Source: Chaenocephalus aceratus (lineage: Eukaryota; Chordata; Actinopteri; Perciformes; Channichthyidae). Taken from it: a stretch of DNA of 64,000 nucleotides. The stretch's first letter is position 1. Each line of letters starts with the position of its first letter. The stretch is from assembly GCA_023974075.1 (NCBI GenBank), contig CM043792.1, positions 11,947,456-12,011,455 on the forward strand, given 5' to 3'. Position numbers and translations under genes: made by a program. The notes under the pieces were generated by a model, which saw only the letters and a program-made list of their open reading frames with translations, did no database searches and had not been told where the DNA came from. This document shows, in pieces, positions 20,332 through 64,000 of this stretch.

Positions 20332-20968
20332 CTATAGCCGCTTTCACACAAAGTACTTTGCCGTACTTAGTGCCCCGGCACTTAGTGCCCCCGCATGGAA
20401 CTAAGTACAGATCGCGTTCACACAGGATTAAGTTCCCTGAGGGAAGATTACGCAAATGAGCCACTGACGTGACTTCGTCTTCTTCTGCTTTGGGTTTACT
20501 GGCAGGCCGCAAACCACTTCACGGCGTATACTGCCGCCCAAAGTCCCCGGAGTTGGAGACTGGCTCAGCAGCTTCTACTGAAGCCTTCCGAGTAAATCGC
20601 CAGAACACCGACACCTCCTCATCACTTCACCGCTCCCATGTTTTTTTTGTGTTGCCATAAGTTATTCTCTCTCTGTTGGTGCGCGGGGCTAATGCTAATA
20701 ATGCTAATGCCAGCAAATACAATGGCGGCTTCACAAAACTTTTCAGAGTTTTACGGGGCGTGGTTTGCAATTCGCCCAGCCAATAGAAATTGGTACTTTT
20801 TTTCTCCCCAGGATAGTACCACCTCTCTAGCAGGCACTAAAAATGGGGGTAAAAGTTCCCGGAAACTAAGTAGCCTACTCTTTTGGTGTGAACGCAAAAT
20901 AAGGGGTAGCCTACTAACGGAACTAAACGGGAAAAGTACGGGGAAAAGTACTCCGGTGTGAACACTCC
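20332..20968. mobile_element. Harbinger-like MITE, copy 1
   Basis: The ends GCTTTCACACAAAGTACTTT and (reverse) GTGTTCACACCGGAGTACTT form an imperfect inverted repeat. The interior matches 30767-31978, for example GCAGCTTCTACTGAAGCCTT and ATGGCGGCTTCACAA. On the minus strand the interior still resembles part of a SANT/Myb-like ORF (see copy 2). I assign PIF/Harbinger from that ORF; the target duplication is unclear. Confidence 0.6.
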
Positions 20969-21815
20969 TATGCTGATACCATTAGGTTGCATGCAACATG
21001 CAACATTGTAATTGTATTTTAATGTATTTAAAATGTAATGTATGTATGTAATGTATTTAACATTTTAATTGTAACATTGTAATTAGATGAAATCTGAATT
21101 TCTGTCCAGAGATGAGTGCATTTTCATTATGGGATATCCACTTTGGCAATGTCTGATGAGGGCAAGTAGTCAAAAATAGAAGAAATTATTTCTATTTTTA
21201 GATGTTTATTCAATTAGATTTCTCGCACTTTGCTGCAATATGAAGGAAATCAGACTAATCTGGTGGAAAATGTATTAGAAGAAGAGCAGCCACTGCATGT
21301 GTGTGTTTGTGTGTGTGTATATTAAATATCATTAATCTCCCATCAGTTGAAGCAAGATATATTTTTTTGACATGTATTAATTCATTTTCATTATTTCTTA
21401 TGAGAATTCAAGGGCCAGTTGTTATTGTGTGGGAGATCAAATACATCCGCTTGGACTGGCACAATGCAAGAAATGTGCATTGTGCATGCAAATCATTTAG
21501 TTTAATTGTATTTTTATCATACATGTTTGCATGCATTTGTCAATTTGAGAGCACCAATTCATATTATTACCATTATTATTATTTTATGTTATTATTGTTG
21601 TTTTAGTATTATTTTATTGTAGGCTATTCTCTATTTTTTTCGTAGTTGCAGTTGGTTGTTGGTTATTTATCGGAGCTACAACATGCTGCCCAGGCCCGCA
21701 GAAATGCTGGCTCCGGCAGTGATTTCTGGTGCTCCTCTCCTCAGCATGGTTCATAAAACTGCAGCGACGTAATTTGCTCTTAATGACAAAAATAAATGTT
21801 CACTAAACTGTTTAC
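20969..21815. other. Spacer upstream of xylt1, with direct-repeat copy B
   Basis: 21110-21295 repeats 4140-4300 (ATCAGACTAATCTGGTGGAAA shared). 21296-21660 contains short GTGT and ATT runs. 21690-21815 (CCAGGCCCGCAGAAATGCTG and on) begins the less AT-rich approach to xylt1 exon 1 and may belong to its promoter. Confidence 0.4.
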
Positions 21816-21879
21816 ATGTCAATGGCCACATGGGGGCCTCCGTGTCCTCTCTACCGCCTCCAACCTCTCTCTCTCCTCA

Positions 21880-22023
21880 TTTCAAGCCTTTGCCAAATTC
21901 CCTCCCTCCTCCTCTGCCTGGCAGTAGTCCCTCTCAGGCCGAGTAGGGGAGCATTCACACCCCGCTGTCGGTGTTTAGCGGATGGGGCTCTCAGCCTGAG
22001 CCGGAGGGAGGAGGAGGAGAAAG
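21880..22023 (+). promoter_or_regulatory. xylt1 5' UTR / proximal promoter candidate
   Basis: GC-rich sequence directly before the start codon, with a polypurine stretch GGAGGGAGGAGGAGGAGAAAG at 22003-22023. No TATA box is evident, as usual for such genes. A very short upstream ORF (ATG GGG CTC TCA GCC TGA) lies at 21982-21999. A longer out-of-frame ATG at 21816 would matter only if transcription starts further upstream. The start site cannot be fixed from sequence alone. Confidence 0.45.
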
Positions 22024-55836
<33,813 letters not shown>

Positions 55837-57732
55837 CAGACGTACGGACTGAGGGAGGACACAAGGAACACATGAAGGAAGACACACGTCCTGTCTGATA
55901 TTTATTTATTTAAAAGTGTGTGCAACGTTACAGTGAAAGGGATTAATGAAACTCTGGAGGCAGCGACGGGTAGAAGAGAGGAAGCATCTCCTTCAGTCCT
56001 CAGTCAGTCTGCTGCTCTCATTGTTGCTTGGGACATCATGCTGTGTGCGAGTGTGAATAAGTGTGTGTGGACGCGGTGTGTCAGAAGAACTCTATACCTC
56101 CTGATGTGAGCGTTTCCCTGGGGGACGGTAGGGAGGTGTTACATGTTCAGATGCTGAAATATAAAACAATTGGTCCTTGTAGACCAATTCATACTTTCTG
56201 TGTCCATGAAGGTCCCGAGCCCCCTGGAAGAGCGCCTGGCTTTGAGCTCATTTGTCTCTTGGCCAGGCGGTGGAATTATAACTGTCCTGTCTCAAGATGA
56301 CGTGCAGCACACCTCTAGCTGGAAGAAACAGGAAAACATGAGCAAGCAATAGAAATATGTCATATTTATTTTGTATTATTTATTTGGTGCCAAAATGACC
56401 ATTTAATTCAAAAGTGTTCAAAACAAAGAACGGTCTGAATCCTTCAGTCAGCGTATTTTATTAGACTTTACACACGTTTTAAGTCAGTGGCTAATATTTC
56501 ATATGCTGGAATTTGCTTTGACAAAACCATCTGCCTTGGTTGTGCGGTGTCTAACGGTTACAACATTTTGTATAATTGGTCTCAAAAAAACCAAATGGTA
56601 TCAGTTATAATGAAATGATTGGATGGAAAACATGTAATGATATACCTATCAGCAGTAAACAGAGCACAAGTTAAGCCTTGGAAGGGAATATTGTTCTGTA
56701 TGTCTGAACACAGAGCCAAAAAGGTACATTTAAAATAAGTTATGCAGATAAATAAGTTAGATAAATTGATAATTGAATGTGATAAGAAGAGATTTGTTCC
56801 ACAATTAATATTCCTGTATTCAGAATATCAGATTGTAGTACTCTGGAAAGTTAATGGGCAAAAGCTAATTCTCGAAACATTTTTGGTTCCTTCCATACTA
56901 AACAAAAAAAGATATACCCATGCATAAAGTGTTTCGCTGAGAGTTGAGTTTAAGTGTAGTGCGGGGGGGAGGAGACCACCGACACAGGTTTTGCACCTTT
57001 AGATTTCCATGCTGCTCTGTGATGGACATTGTGCCAAGACGTTAAATATTCATAGGCTTGCACCAGTTAGGATGAAGGTTACACTGTGTGGCTTTTAAGA
57101 GCAGTGACGCATAAGAGGCTTATGTAAACAACAGCTTTAGTAACGGTTTTTGAAAGACTTGGCTAATATTTTCAGTTTAGTCAGAGACTGAACATAAACA
57201 ATACTGTTAGTGAAAACAAATCTGAAAGGTTGGTTAACTGGATTAAATGTCAGTTCAGTCTCATTCGATAGAGTTTGGAATTGTAGCTACATAAGATTTT
57301 ATTTATTAATCTTCAGTTTTTTTATGGATTACACAAACTACGTTTAAAAAATTATTCAGCTTTAGATGAGCCAGGCTAGCCTTTCCCACCTGCTTTCAGT
57401 CTTTATAAGATGATCATATTTTTTTGTTAATTTACAGCAAGAAAGGGAATACATGTTGGGCGGAATATTACTTTTCAACCCCACCCTACATATGTTACTT
57501 GTGTTACCAAATAACAACTAACAAAGCTTGATCCTCGCTGGTGCAATCCATCTTTTGTTTGATACTATAAAAACTGATATTTACTATTTTTTGATAAATC
57601 ATTTCAATGTGTGTAGTTGCCATGTGACTATTATTGGGACCAAAACTGGGGAGGAGTGTTTTTGTTTTGTTTTAACCATGAGAGTGAAGCTGAGAATTGT
57701 TGTTCTGTGACAGTCAGCACTTTACGTATAGC

Positions 57733-57768
57733 ATATAATAGTCACAAAAAGGATTGTGACTATTATAT
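57733..57768 (+). other. 15-bp perfect stem-loop in the 3' UTR region
   Basis: ATATAATAGTCACAA pairs with TTGTGACTATTATAT across a 6-nt loop (AAAGGA). The stem is AU-rich and pairs perfectly in RNA. Confidence 0.85.
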
Positions 57769-58943
57769 ATAAATTATTATTTGAAATGGTCATCTGGTGC
57801 AGATGTTACCAGATGTTATGTTTCAGCACAGTGTTGCTGGGTGTAGCCCTGAAAGAGCCATCTTCTGTTAAATATATCAGACATTTACTGCCACTAGATT
57901 AAGGGTTCAAATGACAGCAACAGGTACGATCTGGTTATGTTTTAACCTTTGGATTTCTGAAATAGACGGAGGACATTTCCCTTGTTGTGAATCCTTTACT
58001 TTTATTATGTAAAGCATAATATAAAAAAATAGGTTCACCTGTAAGGGAGATTATTAGGAAAGATAATATGCGAGAATGAGGGCAAGAGCACCAATAAATA
58101 ACTGAAATTACTAAATAAAAACAGTATTTTGCTTAACATTCAAGACGGTAGCCTAACTTTGAAATAGTTCTTTATGGTTTTGTGTCAACAAAATACTAAG
58201 ATTTATTCATGAAAAACCCTATTGCTGAATTAAATCTGTATTTATTTCGGTTCTGGGACAAAAGCTGTAAAATAAAGCGGGCTCTTATTTTGAAATGTAG
58301 CATGAGGGGTATATAGGTCTAAAGGAGATGTTCACCACAAAGACGTGAACAAACCATAACCAGGTAGAAAACATATGACTATTTTATTTAGTAAACATGT
58401 TTTTAGTTAATCCAACAGTCATTTGGTTTAAATGTCGCATCATTCGATTCACACAAAATCTTCGGTTTTAAATAAATTTCTTATGGACAGAGTTTTCAGA
58501 ATGATTTTTTGTAAAATGTAAACATTATTTATTAATTAACACACACATACAATAATTTGCCTTTATGCTTCATTTTTGCATCATGTCAGTCTCAGAGAAA
58601 GTCCTGAATGTTAAAAAGACATTTTATTTTCTTTGCTGCACAATGTTAATTTGAATATTAAGAGCCATTTTATGTCCGATATGTACTTTTCATATAACGA
58701 GTGAGTCGATGTAATTCAGTATTTTGTAAAATACTCTGACGGTGTACAGTTTCTAAGTTAAGATGATGATGGTGCCACAGAAGTCATGTGACTGTTTATA
58801 AGAATTTTTAAATGTTGATAAAGTTTTCAGATTCTGTAATTATTATTTCATACGTTTTTCTCACACTTAAATTCAGTTTGTTTCTTTTATTTCCAGTACA
58901 ACCCTTTTTGACGCAAGTGCCATTTTTGTCTGATGTGTTTGTT

Positions 58944-58980
<37 letters not shown>

Positions 58981-59135
58981 GGGAGTAGTGCTGTGCCTTA
59001 GATGTTATCATGTTTTAGGAAATGGTCTCTGAAAGCATCAAAAACTCTAAATGTCCAAAAGCCAAAAAAAAGTAGTAAGAATTTCTGTGAATGCCTTATA
59101 AATGACCTTAGCGATTTTGAAGTACATTTTTTGGA

Positions 59136-59141
59136 AATAAA
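59136..59141 (+). terminator. Candidate distal poly(A) signal of xylt1
   Basis: AATAAA in TTTTTTGGAAATAAAACTGA, followed within 30 bp by TTTATTTTGTGCCTGTCG, a GT-rich downstream element. Earlier signals near 58114 and 58271 are alternatives. Confidence 0.45.
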
Positions 59142-59160
59142 ACTGAATCTCCCTTTATTT

Positions 59161-60829
59161 TGTGCCTGTCGATTTATTTCCGATTGATGTATAAACAGGT
59201 CATTCCGGTGTGGGTCAGAACGAGGGCATCATGGAGAAAAACCTCAAAGACTGTAATGTAACTGCAGTCACATTTACTCTTCCAAAAAGGTACTTAGGTT
59301 TTATTTTCAATCTACCTCATACCTCATAATGCCTATATATACTTTTAATTAAGGAAGTATTTTGGAGGAATTGTATTCATATAATAAAGTATTTTTACAT
59401 CATTTTACTGCTACTAACAACTCAGTTTTATCTGCATATTTATAAGATAAGGGACAAATCTGTTTAGCAGACCCCAGGTGTCGCCTCCTCTGTGGGTCCC
59501 AAACCCCATGCTGGGAACCACTGCACTAGAACACCAAATGTGGATTTATCCACTTTTAAATAGACCCTTACTGTGGGGGAAACTTCTGAAGCAATTGGAG
59601 TCAGGACTCAGAGAGACACGAGGAGAGCTGGAGCTTTGATGGCAAACACTGATGGTTTAGAGCTTCGGCCGGAGAATTGACAAAACATGTCACGGGCCAC
59701 GAGTTGACCACACGGTTGAGATGCCACAATCAATTCTGAAGAACTCTTCTGTAGTTCCAGATTTTAACTAGTTCAGAGTGTAATAATCAACATTCTTCAT
59801 CAGCGAGACTAAACAAATATGGACCCTGAATCTAACTAGAGCTGTCGTCCATAGAAAAGAATGTGCGCCAGGGAACCTACGTTCCTGAGAAAAGAAGGGC
59901 TTCTAGATGTCCCTGAACAATAAACTACCTCATGTCAGCTTGTGCTCGGTCATAAGCTGGCAACAAACAATGCTCCCAAGCTGCCCCTCCTTAAGAGAAA
60001 TAGCAGCAATACCCAAGGCCGTAGAACTATGCCATGGGAAAAGAGACACTAAACTAGAAAATGATGAACTGGGTCGAAGGTTGAATACCTAAGCAAATGA
60101 TTCCCCAACACTTACAAATACACTTATGTCATTTTAAAGATTTACATTATCAGGGGTCTATTTTAAAAAGTAATGAAGGAGATACAAAGACATTTGTTGA
60201 TTTTGGGTTTGTTAACCAGTTTAGCCCTGAGCCTGTTTTTCAGGTCTCAGACTCGAAAATGACATTCCCAGAACAAATGACCATATCTTCCCTTCTAAAA
60301 GGGTTAAATTAATAATATTTTTTCTCAAAGTAATGATAAACCTGTTAGTTGGATGTAGAAAAGTCAGAATCAATATAGATGTTTTTTATTTTAAAGAAAA
60401 TTCAGATTGAACATAGTAAAAACCTGTAAATTATAGTGTCCGTCCAACAATTATTTTTTACTTACAGTTAAAACTACCCTTGGATGATGGGTTAGTAGAC
60501 TAAAAGCTTTAGGAATCCAAAGTACAACATATAATAAGTACCCTGTATCAAGATTGATGCAAAACAAGTGACATTTGATCTTTTTAGAGAGGTTTAGCAA
60601 AAAAAACTGGGGGTTTTACTGTTTCTCTGGAACCCATTGGTCGATTTTGGTGATTGACATCTCTTTCTGACCGTTAGAGCCAATAGAATCGAAGGGGAAT
60701 CTCCCCACATACACACTTGGTAAAACAAAAAGGTGGGGGATTCGCGCACATAGTTTTGCTCCAGAGTGAAGCTGTCTCTAGGTCTGACATCTCAAAACCG
60801 AAAAGCAGATTTATGCTCATGGATTATCA
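59161..60829. other. Intergenic, downstream of xylt1
   Basis: No gene recognised. GGGAACCACTGCACTAGA at about 59514 resembles the right end of a hAT element, but no left partner is visible nearby. 59570-59900 is less AT-rich and could be an old LTR or other repeat fragment that I cannot name. Confidence 0.35.
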
Positions 60830-61279
60830 GAAATCATTAGTGATGGCGAGATGAAGCCTTATGAAGGGTTCATCTCATGAGGCTTCATCATGGGGTTCAT
60901 TTGAACACAAACCCCCTGTTGGTCAAACTGTGTAAAACAGACAGATTGGACATCTCAACAGCTCTATCTCATTCCGAGTTCCCAATCATTAACGCCTTAG
61001 AATAACTCTTAACAACGAACATAAAATCATATTTTCATGTTAACAATATTGTGTTTGTTCCAGTTTAATGATTGTGATTGAAAAGCCTAAGGAGGCTGGT
61101 AAACATTGCAAAGAGGGATTTGTATTCCTTAAGAGAGCACAGACGCTCACTTATATAGAGGTCGGAACATGTCATAAGTACAAATAAATAAAAGCATAAA
61201 TAAATGTAGGAATAAAAACATGAATAAATACAGGAATAAATAAATTATAGTTTTTTCAAGTAGGCGTAGATTGAGTGTG

Positions 61280-61349
61280 TGTGCTGTGGCTCAGCTGGAA
61301 AGCAGTTGACTCACAACCGCAGGGTCCCTGGTTCAACGACTGGTCAATG
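61280..61349 (+). ncRNA. tRNA-like sequence (SINE head or tRNA pseudogene)
   Basis: An A-box-like TGGCTCAGCTGG (61287-61298) and a B-box-like GGTTCAACGAC (61330-61340) are 31 bp apart, the spacing of a tRNA gene. ACTCACAACC would form an anticodon loop with CAC. The B box deviates from GGTTCGANNCC and acceptor-stem pairing is poor, so I do not call a functional tRNA. Confidence 0.4.
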
Positions 61350-61794
61350 CGTCTTTTTTTATTTATAAAAGCTACAGCTAAATGAGATAATGCAGTTAAT
61401 AAATGTATTCTGTGATATGGTTTAGCCTTTTTCAGGCTACAAAATGGTATTAACCTACACGATTTGTACCATAGACTTCCATTATAACCACATTTGTGTA
61501 TCCCCTCTCCCCCTCTAAATTAAAGTGAAAAAAAGATTTGACCCTAAATGTTAGTGGTGCCATGGCAAGCCCGGGGACCGACTCCAATTCTGAGGTGCCT
61601 TGGTCAAGAGCAATGAAAGGAGTATCTGAACATCCATAACATGCATGTTGTTTTAGGAGTATAATAATTATCTTTATGCTGGTTGGTCTCCCACCCTCGG
61701 CGGGTTATCAGCACAAATTATGTCCCCATATGATCAAATCCATCCCCCCTGATTTTTGTTTTACAACTTGAGTACTGCAAATAAGGGCAAATCA

Positions 61795-62300
61795 ATCAAT
61801 TAATGTTTATTTATATAGCCCAATATCACAAATGTTTCAGATGTTTCACAATTTGTCTCAGTGGTCTTCACAGTGTGTACAGAATATCAGTATGACAATA
61901 CGACACCCTCTGTCTTTAGACCCTCACATCGTACAAGGAAAAACTTCCGAAGAAAACCCACAGTTTAAAGGGAAAAATGGGAGAAACCTCAGGGAGAGCA
62001 ACAGAGGAGGGATCCCTCTCCCAGGACGGACAGACGTGCAATAGATGCCGTGTGTAAATTGAAAAGATAATACATTTGCAACATAGGTAGTCCAAATGTT
62101 TGGAAATGCATGTGTGTATAATAGGAAGATGAATCACGAGGATATCCATCCAGGACCGATGATCCAGGACCACAGCCACGACTCAAGATCCAGCGCTCGC
62201 GATCCAGGACACAGGACCGCAGGGATCATCATGATCAGGATCCCGGCGTATATAGACACCAAAAAGAAGACATTTGGGGAAGCTGGTTAATCGGAAACAT
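61795..62300. repeat. Dispersed percomorph-type repeat
   Basis: Contains TTTATTTATATAGCCCAATA, AAGGAAAAACTTCCGAAGAA, GAGAGCAACAGAGGAGGGAT and CCCTCTCCCAGGACGGACAG, in the order I know from a very abundant percomorph interspersed repeat. A GATCCAGGAC-type short repeat (62140-62240) follows. Lies inside the hAT element. Confidence 0.65.
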
Positions 62301-64000
62301 GAGAGTACCAGGTACAGACAGAGAGAAGGAAGAAGTAAGATGTCCCCCGACAAACTAAGCTATATCATCAAAACTAGGGGCTGAATCTAATCAGCCCTAA
62401 CTATAATCTTTATCAAAAAGGAAGGTCTTAAGCGCACTCTTAAAAACGGATAGGTGTCTGCCGCCCGAACACAACCTGGAAGCTGATTCCACAAATGTGG
62501 AGCTTGATCTCTTGGCAAAGAGGCGGAGCCGAGGCGGGACCTGCTGCCTCCGAACTGGAAGTAAACAGAGCTAGCTCAAGCTAAGAAGCTAAGCGAACAT
62601 GAAATACATGCATACCAAGTTACTGCTAACAGTGTAGTTCCCCTATATAAACGTTACATTCATAATCAAATGAGACAATCTGCAAGAGAATTAGCTATAT
62701 TTTGTTATTCTTAATGCTTGTTATTCACACGTTAAGAAAAGAAGTACCGAACATAGCAGAACAATTGTAGCGATGTTCAGCTTAATAAGCCTTTGTTCAA
62801 CATAATTTATTTAGCTAATACTACAGCAGACAAACCAAGTCTGCGTTTCGCTGCATTCCATGATCTCCAGTTATAACGACGGACTACGCCGGAGCCGCAG
62901 TGGGCTAGCTCCGGACGCGGCTGGAGCTAGCCCCCTGCGGCTCAGTTAGCTCCGGCGGCCACCGCTGGGATAATTGGGTCCCCTATTAACATTTGCTCCC
63001 GTTTAGCATTATGGGCGTCATAGCCATAGACTATAAAAGTCATACCCCTGGCTGAATCATAAACTAAAATGTATATGTATGCATAAAGGGTACGTCCTTA
63101 GCTGGCTAATAAGTAACAAGCTAAGCTACCAAGCACACAAACACCTGCGAACGTGGTTAACATGTATACTATTATCATTTTAGACTTCTTGGAAGTTCTG
63201 TTAGTACATTCAAGCGCACAGCACGACATTTTAATTGTCTGGTATTTGTAACAATATTCCCTAAAAGGCACAATCACCACGAACACGGCTAAAGCTAAAG
63301 GGTCAAGTACAGTACTATGACTAACTAACGTTGTAGCCTCTATGGTTGTAGCCTAGCAGAGTGGACAAGTTGCTGTTAGCTGACAGTGAGGCATGTCCAT
63401 CAAAGTGACCACGCCCTAATTTATGCAAAAACTTAATATACCTAATATAAATAAAAGGGTCGTGTTAGAAAAACAATTCACTCACAGATTCATAATCATG
63501 AATGTGTGGAATCTAACTATATCGATAATAATATTTATTGCATCCATGGGTAGAAAATGTTTTTTTCTGCTGTAAAGTTGGCATTTTAAATGGGGGTCTA
63601 TGGAAATTGCTCCTTTCTGCAGCCAGTCCTAGTGGCCCATGTATGAACTGCAAGTGTGTGGCACTTCCGTATTGGCGTCCCGGCTGTTCCCCAGAGTTTG
63701 CGGCTTGGGTTCAACCGATCTGAAGCACTTTCTGAAGCAGTCACATGGTATCGACAGGCAGCGAGGCTTTGTTGTCATCGTGACGTCACTGGCCCAAAAT
63801 GATACAAGCCTCGATACAAGCTTCACAAAAAGCTTCGGGGATTACTCGACCCACGCTCCGAAGCCTCGGCGCAAATAATAACATCACTAGAAATCATTCA
63901 AAGTGACACAGACACATTGGATTTTCCTTTGGATTAACTTCAGCATCGTTTTTATCGTTTTAATGCCATGAAGACCACTTTTGACCAGACTACAACAGAG

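Larger units (their letters stand above)
55837..59160 (+). other. xylt1: Probable xylt1 3' UTR
   Basis: 3.3 kb of AT-rich sequence with no recognised repeat family and no gene, apart from a (CT)n run at 58949-58977. Poly(A) signals AATAAA occur near 58093, 58114, 58271 and 59136. A stable stem-loop lies at 57733-57768. The true end is not determined. Confidence 0.5.
60838..63889. mobile_element. Composite hAT element with 8-bp target duplication
   Basis: Left end TAGTGATGGCGAGATGAAGC; right end ...AACATCACTA (reverse complement TAGTGATGTTATTATTTGCG). GAAATCAT is duplicated exactly at 60830-60837 and 63890-63897. Both subtermini contain GAAGCCT/GAGGCTTC words (GATGAAGCCTTATGAAGG at left, TCCGAAGCCTCGGCGC at right). 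The interior carries a tRNA-like sequence and a dispersed repeat (separate entries); 62500-63650 holds CGGAG/GCTAGC-rich sequence with no readable transposase. Confidence 0.8.

Noticed and set aside
61280..61349. Functional tRNA gene
   Set aside because: B box deviates, acceptor stem does not pair, and no terminator T-run directly follows; kept as tRNA-like only.

Overview
The window is teleost fish genomic DNA, most likely percomorph. It carries one large vertebrate gene in a clear ortholog class, xylosyltransferase 1 (xylt1). It also holds a fish-specific interferon-stimulated gene (Gig2 type), Tc1-mariner, hAT, TTAA-flanked and Harbinger-like repeats, an LTR retrotransposon, an RTE-like LINE, and many long (TG)n tracts. 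There are no bacterial or viral genes and no CRISPR array.

Left part (1 to about 4.6 kb): a Gig2-like PARP-fold gene on the + strand. It has a textbook ISRE plus TATA promoter, a non-coding first exon and one coding exon, which is broken by a 1-nt frameshift. About 2 kb downstream a second, diverged copy of the same promoter and first exon stands without a coding exon. This looks like the remains of a tandem Gig2 cluster.

Middle (4.6 to 20.3 kb): a stack of nested transposons. A Tc1 element (ends at 4641 and about 20252) is split by a 13.6-kb insertion with GGGGCCTCAT ends (4716-18329) and by a hAT MITE (18352-19414). The 13.6-kb insertion holds a hAT element (6076-8064), itself carrying a MITE (7304-7597), and a long foldback (inverted arms at 8262-9076 and 15950-17365). 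An LTR retrotransposon with near-identical LTRs (9077-15820) sits in the left arm. Its gag is split by an RTE-like LINE (10894-14262), and most of its pol is missing. Exact or near-exact target-site duplications support five of these insertions.

Right part (22.0 to about 59.2 kb): xylt1 on the + strand, in eleven coding segments whose splice sites and phases I could place. It encodes the Golgi enzyme that starts glycosaminoglycan chains on proteoglycan cores. The first two located segments do not join in phase, so at least one short coding exon in the 12-kb intron 1 is still unplaced. The introns hold five long sense-strand (TG)n tracts, several MITEs with intact target duplications, a decayed BED-finger hAT transposase on the opposite strand, and a perfect 59-nt palindrome. 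A long AT-rich 3' UTR probably follows the stop at 55836.

Far right (60.8 to 63.9 kb): a composite hAT element with an 8-bp target duplication, carrying a tRNA-like sequence and a dispersed fish repeat. No further host gene is visible there.
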